This document shows, in pieces, positions 47,491 through 56,879 of a stretch of 64,000 bases of DNA. Made by a program: the position numbers and the translations under genes. Positions within the stretch are counted from its first letter, which is position 1, and every line of letters begins with the position of its first letter. The stretch comes from Clavibacter michiganensis subsp. tessellarius (GTDB lineage Bacteria; Actinomycetota; Actinomycetes; Actinomycetales; Microbacteriaceae), in the NCBI RefSeq assembly GCF_021922985.1, contig NZ_CP040788.1:1364001-1428000 (forward strand). The letters run 5' to 3'. A model generated the notes under the pieces. It was not told the origin of the DNA, did not search any database, and saw only the letters and a program-made list of their open reading frames with translations.

Positions 47491-47692
47491 GTGATGATCC
47501 CCTCTCGTGTTCGTTGCGCGGCGCCCGTCACAGGATGTGCGAGCTCTCTTGATCCGCGGCCGTTCAGACGGCAACCGCACGAGCATACCAGAGGGGCGGG
47601 GCGTCCCCCGCGGGCGAGGACCCGGCGCGGGGGCGGCGTCGGTGATCTCGACTAGCGTGGAAATCCACCCTACAGAGACGACGCAGCGACAC

Positions 47693-49045
47693 GTGAGCAT
47701 CCCGCCCGAGACCTCCCCCATCCCGATCCCCGACGAACGGCAGGTCCGCGGCAGCCACTTCGTCGACCTGACGCCGCTCAAGGAGAGCCCGGCCTTCGCG
47801 CGGCTCTGGGCCGGCAACGCCATCGCGGGCATCGGCAGCCAGATGACGATCGTCGCGATCGGGCTGCACGTGTACGAGCTGACGGGATCCACCGGCGCCG
47901 TCGCGCTCGTGGGCGTGCTGTCGCTCGTGCCGATGATCCTCGCGGGCCTCTACGGCGGCATGCTCGCCGACGCGTTCGACCGGCGGAAGGTCGCGCTCAT
48001 CGCGTCGTGCGCGGCGTGGGGCTCCACCATCGCGCTGGCGGCGCTCGCGTGGACGCACGCGGAGACGGTGGGGTCGCTCTACGCGCTGAGCATCCTCAAC
48101 GCGGTGGCGGCGACGGTGATCGGGACGAGCCGGCAGGCGATCCTCCCCCGCATCCTCCCGCCGCACCTGCTGCCCGCGGCCAGCGCGCTCGGCGGGATCA
48201 GCCTCGGCGTCATGGTCACCGTGGGGCCGGCGCTCGCGGGCGTGCTCGTCGCGTCGGTCGGGTTCCAGTGGACCTACACGGTCGACGCCGTGCTCTTCCT
48301 CGCGGCGTTCACGGGCGTGCTCGCGCTGCCGCGGATCGCGCCCGAGGGCGAGGTGCAGCGGCCGGGGCTGGCGTCCATCCGGTACGGGCTCGGGTTCCTC
48401 CGGACGGCGCCGAACATCCGGATGTCGTTCATCGTCGACATCATCGCCATGACCCTCGGGCAGCCCCGCGTGCTGTTCCCCGCGGTCGGCGCGGTCGTGC
48501 TCGGCGGCGGGCCGGTGACCGTCGGCATCCTCACGGCGGCCGGCGCGGTCGGCAGCCTCGTGAGCAGCGTGCTGAGCGGGTCGGTCGGGCGCGTCACGCG
48601 GCACGGGCGGGCGATCCGGCTGGCCATCGTCGCCTACGGGCTCTCCACGGCCGGCTTCGGGCTGGTGCTCCTGCTCGCGTCGCAGCCGGGCGTGCTGCAC
48701 GGCATCGGGTCGCGGATCGAGGACGCGAGCGTGCCGGGCATCGTCGCCGCCTCGGTGCTGCTCGCCTGCACGGGCGCGGCCGACAACATCTCCTCGATCT
48801 TCCGCAACACCATGCTGCAGACCGCCGTGCCGGACAACATGCGCGGGCGGCTGCAGGGCATCTTCATCGTCGTCGTGACGGGCGGGCCGCGGCTCGGCGA
48901 CGCGTACATCGGCATCGTCACGGCGTTCGCGGCGCTGTGGGTGCCGTCGCTCGTGGGCGGGCTGCTCATCGCGGTCGTGGTGTGGATCCTCATCCGCTCG
49001 CTCTCGTCGTTCGAGCGCTACGACTCCCGGGAGCCCACCCCGTGA
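47693..49045 (+). CDS. MFS transporter, exporter type
   Basis: A 450-residue major facilitator protein with about 12 spans, of the EntS/MFS_3 type. The loop 2-3 signature is [17 protein letters not shown]. The C-terminal motif is [28 protein letters not shown], common in siderophore and drug exporters. The start is GTG at 47693, giving MSIPPETSP; no good ribosome binding site is seen. It is coupled by a 4-nt overlap (GTGA) to a secreted nuclease gene. Substrate unknown. Confidence 0.88.
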   Translation: MSIPPETSPIPIPDERQVRGSHFVDLTPLKESPAFARLWAGNAIAGIGSQMTIVAIGLHVYELTGSTGAVALVGVLSLVPMILAGLYGGMLADAFDRRKVALIASCAAWGSTIALAALAWTHAETVGSLYALSILNAVAATVIGTSRQAILPRILPPHLLPAASALGGISLGVMVTVGPALAGVLVASVGFQWTYTVDAVLFLAAFTGVLALPRIAPEGEVQRPGLASIRYGLGFLRTAPNIRMSFIVDIIAMTLGQPRVLFPAVGAVVLGGGPVTVGILTAAGAVGSLVSSVLSGSVGRVTRHGRAIRLAIVAYGLSTAGFGLVLLLASQPGVLHGIGSRIEDASVPGIVAASVLLACTGAADNISSIFRNTMLQTAVPDNMRGRLQGIFIVVVTGGPRLGDAYIGIVTAFAALWVPSLVGGLLIAVVVWILIRSLSSFERYDSREPTP

Positions 49046-49806
49046 CCCGGCGGAGGAGCCGGAGGACGCCCGTGCTCGTGACGCTGGCGGCGCTCGTGAT
49101 CGTGGTCGTCGCGGGGCTCGCGCAGTGGCACGGGGATCCGGCGCCGGCGCCCGCCGGCGGCGATGTCGCATCCGAGACCGGGCCCGGCGAGGAGCCGGGC
49201 GCACCCGGATCCGCGCGGCTCGCGCTCGAGGGCCTCGAGGTGCGCACCGAGGAGCGGGTCGAGGGCTACGACCGCGAGTCGTTCGCCTGGCGCACGGACG
49301 TCGACCGCAACGGCTGCGACACCCGCAACGACGTGCTGCGCCGCGACCTCGCCGACACCGCGATCCGCGACGGGACGCGCGGCTGCGTCGTGCAGTCCGG
49401 CGTGCTGACGGATCCGTACTCGGGCGAGCGCGTCGAGTTCGACCGGTCGCGGGATCCCGAGGCCGTGCAGATCGACCACGTCGTCTCGCTGTCGGACGCG
49501 TGGTCGTCCGGCGCCTGGCGCTGGGACGCCGAGTACCGCGCGGCGTTCGCGAACGACCCGCTGGAGCTCGTGGCCGCGTCCGCCGCGGAGAACTCGGCCA
49601 AGTCGGACGCGACGGCGGACGAGTGGCTGCCCGAGCACCCGGACGACGTGTGCGCGCTCGTGGTGCGGCAGGTGTCGATCAAGGTGCGCACGGAGCTCAG
49701 CGTCACCCGCGCGGAGCACGACGCGATGGCGCGCGTCCTCGACGACTGCGGGGACCTCCCGCTGCTGTCGTCCGACGACGTGCCGTGGCCGGCGCCCGCG
49801 CGCTGA
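49042..49806 (+). CDS. exported DUF1524 (HNH-like) endonuclease
   Basis: A 254-residue protein with one N-terminal span or signal (about 10-28) and Gly/Pro linker, then a DUF1524 nuclease domain. The ββα-metal-like motif is VQIDHVVSLSDAW, followed by FANDPLELVAASAAENSAKSD. The family also has an RNGCDTRND start, present here. It probably acts outside the cell on DNA, for nutrient or competition. It overlaps the MFS stop by 4 nt. No immunity partner is seen nearby. Confidence 0.85.
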   Translation: MTRRRSRRTPVLVTLAALVIVVVAGLAQWHGDPAPAPAGGDVASETGPGEEPGAPGSARLALEGLEVRTEERVEGYDRESFAWRTDVDRNGCDTRNDVLRRDLADTAIRDGTRGCVVQSGVLTDPYSGERVEFDRSRDPEAVQIDHVVSLSDAWSSGAWRWDAEYRAAFANDPLELVAASAAENSAKSDATADEWLPEHPDDVCALVVRQVSIKVRTELSVTRAEHDAMARVLDDCGDLPLLSSDDVPWPAPAR

Positions 49807-49993
49807 GCGGAGCCCGGCCGGCGCCCAGGGACCCGTCACCTCCGCGGGCGAACCGATCGCGCGCCCGGTCCGAAGACACTGCGATGCGCCGGACCCCCAG
49901 AGACGCGATGCACCACGGGTCCGGATGTCATGGGGAGAGCGGTCGCACGGACGGCGCACGTAGAGGGGTCTCGGCGCCGGGACCACGACCGCA

Positions 49994-50019
49994 GGGCCGG
50001 CCCGTCATCGGGTCGGCCC
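49994..50019. terminator. hairpin downstream of the nuclease and DASS genes
   Basis: GGGCCGGCCCG/CGGGTCGGCCC (one mismatch) with a TCAT loop lies between convergent genes. The rest of 49807-50068 shows nothing else. Confidence 0.55.
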
Positions 50020-50068
50020 ATCTCCCTGCCCGCGGGTCGACGCCGCGGGGAGGGGAGAGCGGGCCGGC

Positions 50069-51676
50069 TCAGGAGAGCAGGCCGAGCACGCCCATCCACG
50101 CCGTGCCGACGACGCCCCAGATGACGATGAGCACCACGGCCATCACGAACCCGACGCGGAACCACTCCCTCGTCGTGACGTAGCCGGATCCGAAGACCAC
50201 GCCGGACGGCCCCGACGCGTAGTGCGAGATGCCGCCGAAGAGGTTGCCGATGAAGCCCAGCACGAGCGCGGCGAACAGCGGCGGCGTGCCGGTCGCGACC
50301 GCGGCGCCGAGGAAGACCGCGTACATCGCGACGATGTGCGCCGTGTTCGACGCGAACAGGTAGTGCGAGAAGAAGTACACGAGCGCGAGCACCGCGAAGG
50401 CCCACGGCCAGGGCAGGCCGCCGACGGATCCGGAGACGGCGCCGCCCACGAGGTCGATGACGCCGAGCGCGTCGAGCTGGTCGGCCATGCCGACGAGCAC
50501 CGCGAAGAAGATGAGCGTCGACCAGGCGGACGCGTTCGCCGCGAGGTGCGACCACTTGAGGACGCCCGTGACGAGCAGCACGGCGATGCCGCCGAAGGCC
50601 GCGGCCGTCGCGGGGATGCCGAGCAGGGATCCGCCGCACCAGAGCACGAGCAGCAGCACGAAGGTCGCCGCCATGATGCGCTCGTGTCCGGAGAGCGGGC
50701 CGAGCCCGCGCAGCTCCTCGCGCGCGTGGGCCGGCGCCTCGGGCGTGCGGGTGAGCGTGGGCGGGTAGACGCGCGCCATCGCCCACGGCACGACCACGAG
50801 GCTGAGGAGCCCGGGCACGAGCGCCGCCAGCGCCCAGCCGCCCCAGGTGACCTCGATGCCGAGGTCGGCGGCGGCCTTCTGCGCGACGGGGTTGCCGGCC
50901 ATCGCCGTGACGAACATCGCCGACGTGACCGTGTTGACCTGCACGCTCGTGAGCGCGAGGTAGGAGCCGAGCCGGCGGCGCGACGCGTCGGACTCCGGGG
51001 TGGACCCCTGCACCCGGCTGAGCGACGCGACGATCGGGTACACGACGCCGCCCGCCCGCGCGGTGTTCGACGGCGTCGCCGGCGCGAGCACGAGGTCGGT
51101 GAGCGCCATGCCGTACGCGAGGCCGAGGCTGGATCCGCCGAGGCGCGACACGAACGCGAGCGCGATCCGGCGGCCGAGGCCCGTGACGAGGAAGCCGTCG
51201 GCGATGAAGAACGAGGCGACGATGAGCCAGATCGTGGGGTTGGCGAAGCCGACGAGCGCCTCGCCGTCGGTGGTCATGGTGCCCGTGAGCATCGCGACCG
51301 CGAGGCCGACCAGCGCGACGGGCGCGGTGGGCAGCGGCTGCAGGATGAGCGCGAGCACCGTGCCGACGAAGATCCCGGCCATGTGCATGCCGCGGGGGTC
51401 GACGCCCGCGGGCGGCGGGACGAGCGCGATGCCGATCGCGACGGCGACGATGACGACCACCTGGATCGCGCGCGTGCGGCGCGCGGCGCGGGCGGCGGCC
51501 GCGGGCGCCGCGGCGGCCGGTGCGCCGGGTGCCTCGGGCGCCGCCGGCTCGTCGGCGACCGAGGCCACGCCGCCGGGCGCGGGATCCGCGTCGTCGCGCG
51601 CCGGACCCCCTGGCGCCGGATCCGTGCCGGTTCCGGGGGCGGACGAGGGGCCGGGGTCTGCGGGAGGAGGGGTCAT
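50069..51676 (-). CDS. DASS/SLC13-type anion transporter
   Basis: A 535-residue divalent anion:Na+ symporter-family protein (dicarboxylate or sulfate type) with about 11-12 spans. The duplicated motif SNT appears as PATPSNTARAGG and FASNTAHIVAMYAVF. The first ~80 residues are an Ala/Pro/Gly-rich disordered extension. The ATG at 51676 lies behind a GGAGGA-like site; an earlier in-frame GTG is possible. Substrate unknown; dicarboxylates such as malate are the family's common substrates. Confidence 0.87.
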   Translation of the reverse strand: MTPPPADPGPSSAPGTGTDPAPGGPARDDADPAPGGVASVADEPAAPEAPGAPAAAAPAAAARAARRTRAIQVVVIVAVAIGIALVPPPAGVDPRGMHMAGIFVGTVLALILQPLPTAPVALVGLAVAMLTGTMTTDGEALVGFANPTIWLIVASFFIADGFLVTGLGRRIALAFVSRLGGSSLGLAYGMALTDLVLAPATPSNTARAGGVVYPIVASLSRVQGSTPESDASRRRLGSYLALTSVQVNTVTSAMFVTAMAGNPVAQKAAADLGIEVTWGGWALAALVPGLLSLVVVPWAMARVYPPTLTRTPEAPAHAREELRGLGPLSGHERIMAATFVLLLVLWCGGSLLGIPATAAAFGGIAVLLVTGVLKWSHLAANASAWSTLIFFAVLVGMADQLDALGVIDLVGGAVSGSVGGLPWPWAFAVLALVYFFSHYLFASNTAHIVAMYAVFLGAAVATGTPPLFAALVLGFIGNLFGGISHYASGPSGVVFGSGYVTTREWFRVGFVMAVVLIVIWGVVGTAWMGVLGLLS

Positions 51677-51780
51677 GACCGGCCCATCCTCCGCGCGTGC
51701 GGGGCCGCGTGCCACTTGTCTTCATAGTGTTCACGCGGGCGCCGCGGGCCGGTCGGACGGCGGCCCGCCGGCACCGCGGA

Positions 51781-54063
51781 TCAGGCGGCGAAGCCCGTGG
51801 AGGTGACGATGTGCAGGCGCTGCGTGGGCCGCGTCATCGCGACGTAGAGGCCGGCCGCGCCGCGGGACGTGTGCGCGAGGACCTCGTCGGGCTCCGCGAT
51901 GACGACCACGTCGAACTCGAGGCCCTTCGCCTCCTGCGAGCCGAGCACCGCGATGGGCCGGCCGAGGCCGCCCACGCCGATGCCGACCGCGGATCCGAAC
52001 CGCTCGGCGAGCGCCCGGTGCAGCTCCACGACGCGGTCGTCGCGGGCGATGACCGCGAGCGTGCCGGTGTCGCCGCCCTCCCGCTCCTCGTCGACCACGT
52101 CGACGACCGCGGCCACGACCTCGTCGGCCTGGACCTCCACCGTGTCGATGGGGTGCTCGCCCTCGCGGACCGCGCGCGATCGGGTGACCGGGAGGCCGTG
52201 CGCGAGGGCCATGCGCTCGGCGGCCTCGGCGATCCGCGCGGGCGTGCGGTAGTTGACGGTGAGCTCCTCGAGGCGCCACTCGCGGCCGAGCACCGGGCCG
52301 AGCGCGTCCTGCCAGCTGGTGACGCCGACGGCGGAGCTGGCCTGCGCGACGTCGCCCACGATCGTGAACGAGCGCAGGGGGCAGCGGCGGAGGAGCACGC
52401 GCCACTGCATGGGCGAGAGCTCCTGCGCCTCGTCGACCACGATGTGGCCGTAGGTCCAGGTGCGGTCGGATGCGGCGCGCTCGGCGGTGGTGCGGCGCGC
52501 GGCCTGCTCGGCGAAGCCCTCCGCCAGGCGCTCGGCCGTGACCATGCCGCCGACGCCCATGTTCTCGATGGCCTGCTCGGCGTTCTCGATGTCGCGGAGG
52601 CGCTGCTGCTCGCGCTCGCGCGCGCTCGCGTCGGCCTGCGCGCTGAACTCGCCGAGGAGCTCGGCGGCCTCGTCGAGCAGCGGCACGTCGGCCACGGTGA
52701 AGGGGGCGTCGCGGTCGCGGCGGAGGAGCGCGCGCTTCTCGGGGCTCCAGCGCGGGGTGAGCGAGGCGAGCCAGTTCGGCCGGGCGTAGAGGTCCTGGAC
52801 GAGCTTCTCGGGGGTGAGCGGCATCCACGCGGTGTTGAGCGCGACCTTCACGTCGTACGAGGTGCGGAGGTCCTCGCGGAGCATCGCGAGGTCGCTGTCG
52901 TCGAGGGCGCTGCCATTGCGGCGCATCTGCGACGCGAGGACCTGCGCGAGGGACCCGAGGGCGGCCTTGTTGAAGACCACGCGGGCCTCGTTGTGCGGCT
53001 TCCTGCTGTCCTGCGCGCGGCGGAGCGCGCTCGCGACGAGCGACGGCTCGAGGACGATGCGCTCGCCGTTCACGTCCAGCGTGACGGCCTCGGTGGGGAC
53101 GACCTGGCGCGAGCGGACGGCGCGCTGCAGGAGGCCGGCCATCTCGGAGCCGCCCTTGACGGCCGCGACCTCGGGCGCGTCCTCGGCGGCGGCGTCGATG
53201 CCCGGGTAGAGCTGGCCGACGCTCGCGAGCACGACACCCGTCTCGCCGAGGGACGGCAGCACGGCCTCGATGTACTGGAGGAAGGAGCGGCTCGGCCCCA
53301 CCACGAGCACGCCCGAGGACGCGAGCCGGTCGCGGTGCGAGTAGAGGAGGTACGCGGCGCGGTGCAGGGCGACCGCGGTCTTGCCCGTGCCCGGCCCGCC
53401 CTGCACGACGAGCACGCCGCGGAGGTCGGAGCGGATGATGCGGTCCTGCTCGGCCTGGATGGTGGCGACGATGTCGTTCATCCGGCCGGTGCGCCCCGCG
53501 GCGAGCGCGGCGAGCAGCGCGCCCTCGCCCTGGAGGCTGGTGCGGCCCTCGTCGAGCAGCGTGGGGTCGAACACCTCGTCCTCGACGTGCACGACCTCGC
53601 GGCCGCGCGTGGTGAGGTGGCGGCGGGCGCGGGCGCCGAGCGGGGTGGCGGCGGTGGCCTGGTAGAAGGCGCTCGCCTGGGGCACGCGCCAGTCGAGCAG
53701 GAGCGGCTGGAGGTCGTCGTCGCGGAGGCCGATGCGGCCGATGTACCGGTAGACCGGATCGCCGTCCCCCGCGGCGCGCGCGGGCGCGGCGTCGCGCGGC
53801 TCGTCCTCCGGCAGGTGCCCCGCCTCGAACTCGAGGCGCCCGAACACGAGGCGCTCGTCGACCTCGCGCAGCGCCTGCAGCCGGTCCTCGTAGATGCGCG
53901 CGAAGGCGTCGCGCTCGGACCGGTTCTGGTGCGTGCCCCCGGTGGGGCTGTCCCGCACCGCGACCAGCTGATCCCGGGTCTCCGCCCGCACCGCGTCGAG
54001 TCGTCCGTAGAGGCGCGTGACGTACGCGCGCTCGCGCTCCAGCTCCGTACCGGTCACCTGCAC
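51781..54063 (-). CDS. HelD/HelR-like superfamily 1 helicase
   Basis: A 760-residue UvrD/Rep-like ATPase. A coiled-coil N-terminal arm (about 5-80) precedes Walker A GGPGTGKT (222-229), Walker B VDEAQELS and the C-terminal motif VAMTRPTQRL. HelD and HelR of Gram-positives have this layout and release RNA polymerase from DNA; HelR also gives rifampicin tolerance. The start is GTG at 54063 behind AAGGGG. An alternative is a stand-alone DNA helicase. HelD assignment rests on the N-terminal arm and length. Confidence 0.85.
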   Translation of the reverse strand: MQVTGTELERERAYVTRLYGRLDAVRAETRDQLVAVRDSPTGGTHQNRSERDAFARIYEDRLQALREVDERLVFGRLEFEAGHLPEDEPRDAAPARAAGDGDPVYRYIGRIGLRDDDLQPLLLDWRVPQASAFYQATAATPLGARARRHLTTRGREVVHVEDEVFDPTLLDEGRTSLQGEGALLAALAAGRTGRMNDIVATIQAEQDRIIRSDLRGVLVVQGGPGTGKTAVALHRAAYLLYSHRDRLASSGVLVVGPSRSFLQYIEAVLPSLGETGVVLASVGQLYPGIDAAAEDAPEVAAVKGGSEMAGLLQRAVRSRQVVPTEAVTLDVNGERIVLEPSLVASALRRAQDSRKPHNEARVVFNKAALGSLAQVLASQMRRNGSALDDSDLAMLREDLRTSYDVKVALNTAWMPLTPEKLVQDLYARPNWLASLTPRWSPEKRALLRRDRDAPFTVADVPLLDEAAELLGEFSAQADASAREREQQRLRDIENAEQAIENMGVGGMVTAERLAEGFAEQAARRTTAERAASDRTWTYGHIVVDEAQELSPMQWRVLLRRCPLRSFTIVGDVAQASSAVGVTSWQDALGPVLGREWRLEELTVNYRTPARIAEAAERMALAHGLPVTRSRAVREGEHPIDTVEVQADEVVAAVVDVVDEEREGGDTGTLAVIARDDRVVELHRALAERFGSAVGIGVGGLGRPIAVLGSQEAKGLEFDVVVIAEPDEVLAHTSRGAAGLYVAMTRPTQRLHIVTSTGFAA

Positions 54064-54162
54064 ACCCCTTGGAATTCCGGCGTCAATCCTATCGAGGCGA
54101 GGGGGCGCCTCCCGACCGCGGGCGCCCCCGGCGGAGGCGGCGCGCGACGGCCGGCGCAGGGG

Positions 54163-54651
54163 TCAGCGGCGCGTCCCGACCAGGCGCTGCGGGCCCGTCG
54201 CGGCCGGTCGCGCGCGCTGGCGGAGGGCCCGGCGCCGGGCGTTCTCGGAGCGAGCCGTGAGGATCAGGACCACCACCACGCCGATGAGGGCGCCGAGGCC
54301 GTTGTGGACGATGTCGCGCACGTCGGAGACGCGCGTCGGGAGGAACGCCTGCGCGGTCTCGATGAGGGCGGAGAGGCCGACCCCGAGCGCGATCGCGAGC
54401 CACCAGCGGGATCGGCCGAGCAGGAGCACGAGGAACATGCCTACCGGCAGGAACATCGCGACGTTCGCGGCGCCCTCCACGGAGGAGTACGTGATCCACG
54501 AGGTGCCGTCGTGCCGGTGCAGCGCCCGCAGCGCGCGGAAGAGGAAGCCGTCGATGCGGCGGTCGTAGGGCTCCGGCGACAGCGTGATCCACGCGACGAG
54601 CCCGAGGTACAGGGCCGTCGCGGTTCCGAGGACGGGGTGGCGGAGGAGCAT
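54163..54651 (-). CDS. VanZ family membrane protein
   Basis: A 162-residue protein with about four spans. The VanZ pattern ANVAMFLPVGMFLVLLL and later LIETAQAFLPTRVSDVRDIVHNGLGALIG are clear. The name comes from a teicoplanin resistance protein; general function unknown. The start at ATG 54651 is used; a longer form from 54717 is possible. It is transcribed away from the MetE-like gene. Confidence 0.88.
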   Translation of the reverse strand: MLLRHPVLGTATALYLGLVAWITLSPEPYDRRIDGFLFRALRALHRHDGTSWITYSSVEGAANVAMFLPVGMFLVLLLGRSRWWLAIALGVGLSALIETAQAFLPTRVSDVRDIVHNGLGALIGVVVVLILTARSENARRRALRQRARPAATGPQRLVGTRR

Positions 54652-54892
54652 CCGTCCATCATCCGGGCATTCCCCTGGGTGCCGGATCCGCCGGAGGTGC
54701 CGGTTCCGTGACGTCATGTGGCGATCCGCCCCTCCTCGGGGCTGAGGCCGTGGCACCCTGTGCGTGCAGCGCATCCGCGAAGCCTCGCGTCCCGTCCGCA
54801 CCCGCGACCGGGACACGCCTGCGATCAGTTCCCGCTCGCCGCGGGCGGTCGTGCAGGCCGCCCGACGGCACGAGAGACCCGCGGAGGTCCCC

Positions 54893-56152
54893 ATGCCCGA
54901 CAGCCCAGACCGGATCCTGACGTCCCACGCCGGCAGCCTGCCCCGGACGGACGCGCTCATCGCCGCCAACGCGGCGCGCGCCGAAGCCCGGGAGATCGCC
55001 GCCACGCGGCCGGACGCCGATGGCGGCGGCCCGGACGCCCCACCCGCCGACGACCTCGACGACGTCCTCGCCGACGCGGTCGACGGCCTCGTCGCCCGCC
55101 AGCGCGAGGTGGGGATCGCCCTCCCGGGCGACGGCGAGTACGGCAAGGCCATGTCGAGCGCGATCGACTACGGCGCCTGGTGGTCGTACTCGTTCCAGCG
55201 GCTCAGCGGCCTGGAGCTCGTGCCCGGCGGGCCGTTCTCCTCGGAGCCCGTGCGCAGCTCCCCCGGCCACGTGCGGCTGACGACCTTCCCCGACCGCCGC
55301 GACTGGACGACCTTCGCCGACGCCTACCGGGATCCGTCGAGCGGCATCACGGTCGGCGACGCCCCCCTCGACTTCCCGAGCGCCACCGGGCCCGTCTCCT
55401 ACACGGGGCACCAGGCGATCCAGGCCGACATCGCGCACCTGAAGCACGCGCTCGACGCGAACGGGTACGAGCAGGGCTTCATCACGTCCCTCTCCCCCGG
55501 CAGCGCGTCGCGCATCGGGAACCTGCACTACGCGACCGAGGAGGAGTTCATCTGGGCGTGCGCGGACGCGATGCGCGAGGAGTACGTCGCGATCCTCGAC
55601 GCGGGGCTCGTGCTGCAGATCGACGACCCGTCCATCGCGGAGAACTGGGACCAGATCAACCCGGAGCCGAGCGTGGAGGACTACCTGGCGTTCACGCGGA
55701 TCCGGGTCGAGGCGCTCAACCACGCGCTGCGCGGGCTGCCGCAGGAGAGGATCCGCTTCCACCTCTGCTGGGGCTCCTGGCACGGACCGCACACGACCGA
55801 CATCGAGTTCCGGCACATCGTGCGGACGATGCTCGACATCGACGCGGGCGCGTACTCGTTCGAGGGCGCCAACGCGCGGCACGAGCACGAGTGGCGCGTG
55901 TGGGAGGACGTGGAGCTGCCCGACGGGAAGGTCATCGTGCCGGGCGTGGTGGGGCACGCGACCAACGTGGTCGAGCACCCGGAGCTCGTGGCCGACCGGA
56001 TCGAGCGCTACGCGCGGCTCGTGGGGCGCGAGCGCGTGGTCGCGTCGACGGACTGCGGGCTCGGCGGGCGGATCCACCCGCAGATCGCGTGGGCGAAGCT
56101 GGAGAGCCTGGCGCAGGGCGCGGAGATCGCGACCCGGCGGCTCTGGCGCTGA
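54893..56152 (+). CDS. MetE C-terminal-domain-like protein (cobalamin-independent methyltransferase family)
   Basis: A 419-residue TIM barrel of the MetE/epoxyalkane:CoM-transferase family. Zinc ligands are visible as HLCWGSWHGPH (His and Cys) and STDCGLGG (Cys). It lacks the N-terminal MetE half, so it is not a complete MetE. Such short proteins act in methyl or thiol transfer with diverse substrates. The ATG at 54893 follows GGAGGT. An insertion of ~20 acidic/Pro residues is near 45-60. Methionine synthase activity is possible but not shown. Confidence 0.82.
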   Translation: MPDSPDRILTSHAGSLPRTDALIAANAARAEAREIAATRPDADGGGPDAPPADDLDDVLADAVDGLVARQREVGIALPGDGEYGKAMSSAIDYGAWWSYSFQRLSGLELVPGGPFSSEPVRSSPGHVRLTTFPDRRDWTTFADAYRDPSSGITVGDAPLDFPSATGPVSYTGHQAIQADIAHLKHALDANGYEQGFITSLSPGSASRIGNLHYATEEEFIWACADAMREEYVAILDAGLVLQIDDPSIAENWDQINPEPSVEDYLAFTRIRVEALNHALRGLPQERIRFHLCWGSWHGPHTTDIEFRHIVRTMLDIDAGAYSFEGANARHEHEWRVWEDVELPDGKVIVPGVVGHATNVVEHPELVADRIERYARLVGRERVVASTDCGLGGRIHPQIAWAKLESLAQGAEIATRRLWR

Positions 56153-56183
56153 GGTCGCCGGCCGGGTGGAGCCCGGTGGACGG

Positions 56184-56210
56184 GGGCCGGACGCGTCGCG
56201 CGTCCGGCCC
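56184..56210. terminator. bidirectional terminator, MetE-like/apt
   Basis: A perfect 12-bp stem (56184-56195 with 56199-56210) with a TCG loop lies between convergent genes. Confidence 0.8.
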
Positions 56211-56227
56211 TCGGTCGCGAGGACGCG

Positions 56228-56755
56228 TCAGAGCGCGATGATCGCGTGCACGTCCCGGCCGGCGAGCCTCGCGCGACCGCCGAGGCCCTCGAGCTCGAGC
56301 ACGACGCCGATGCCGGCGACCTCGTAGCCCGCGCGCTCCAGCAGGCGGGCGGCCGCGTCGAGCGTGCCGCCGGTCGCGAGGACGTCGTCGAGGAGCAGCA
56401 CGCGGGATCCGGGCGCGAGCTGGCCGGGGTGCAGCTCGATGGCGGCCTCGCCGTACTCGAGGTCGTACGTCTCGCGCAGGACCTCGCCGGGGAGCTTGCC
56501 GGCCTTGCGCACCGCGAGGGTGCCGACGCCGGACGCGTAGGCCGCGGCCGCGGCGAGCAGGAAGCCGCGCGCCTCGACGCCGGCGACCGCGTCGACGGGA
56601 CCGCCGGCGGCCACGAGGTCGTCGACCACGGCGCGGAGGGCGGGGCCGTCGGCGAGGACGGGCGTCAGGTCGCGGAACAGGATCCCGGGCTGCGGGAAGT
56701 CCGGGACGGTGAGCAGCAGGGAGCGGACGAGGTCGGATGCGGGGGTCTCGGGCAC
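56228..56755 (-). CDS. apt: adenine phosphoribosyltransferase
   Basis: Purine salvage: adenine plus PRPP to AMP, 175 residues. The PRPP-binding loop is LLLDDVLATGGTL and the N-terminal PDFPQPGILFRDLTPVL is characteristic. The start is GTG at 56755, 6 nt after TACCGT. In many actinobacteria apt lies near relA/secDF; here it is single. Confidence 0.95.
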   Translation of the reverse strand: MPETPASDLVRSLLLTVPDFPQPGILFRDLTPVLADGPALRAVVDDLVAAGGPVDAVAGVEARGFLLAAAAAYASGVGTLAVRKAGKLPGEVLRETYDLEYGEAAIELHPGQLAPGSRVLLLDDVLATGGTLDAAARLLERAGYEVAGIGVVLELEGLGGRARLAGRDVHAIIAL

Positions 56756-56761
56756 CCGACA

Positions 56762-56767
56762 ACGGTA
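56762..56767 (-). promoter_or_regulatory. -10 box of apt
   Basis: TACCGT lies 6 nt before GTG 56755, in the leaderless arrangement. Confidence 0.45.
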
Positions 56768-56840
56768 GTCGGTGGGCGGGCGGCGGCCGGCCGCCAGGTG
56801 GATGTGGTGGGCTGGGCGCTCCCCGCCCGCACCCGCATCC

Positions 56841-56870
56841 GCACCGCACCGCACCGCACCGCACCGCACC
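56841..56870. repeat. (GCACC)6 tandem repeat before the M50-like gene
   Basis: Six perfect copies of GCACC end 9 bp before the ATG at 56880, immediately before its GAGGAG ribosome binding site. Confidence 0.85.
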
Positions 56871-56879
56871 GAGGAGCCC

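Noticed and set aside
54064..54170. Rifamycin-associated element before the HelD-like gene
   Set aside because: I found no long inverted repeat resembling it. Only AAGGGG and an EcoRI-like GAATTC are there.
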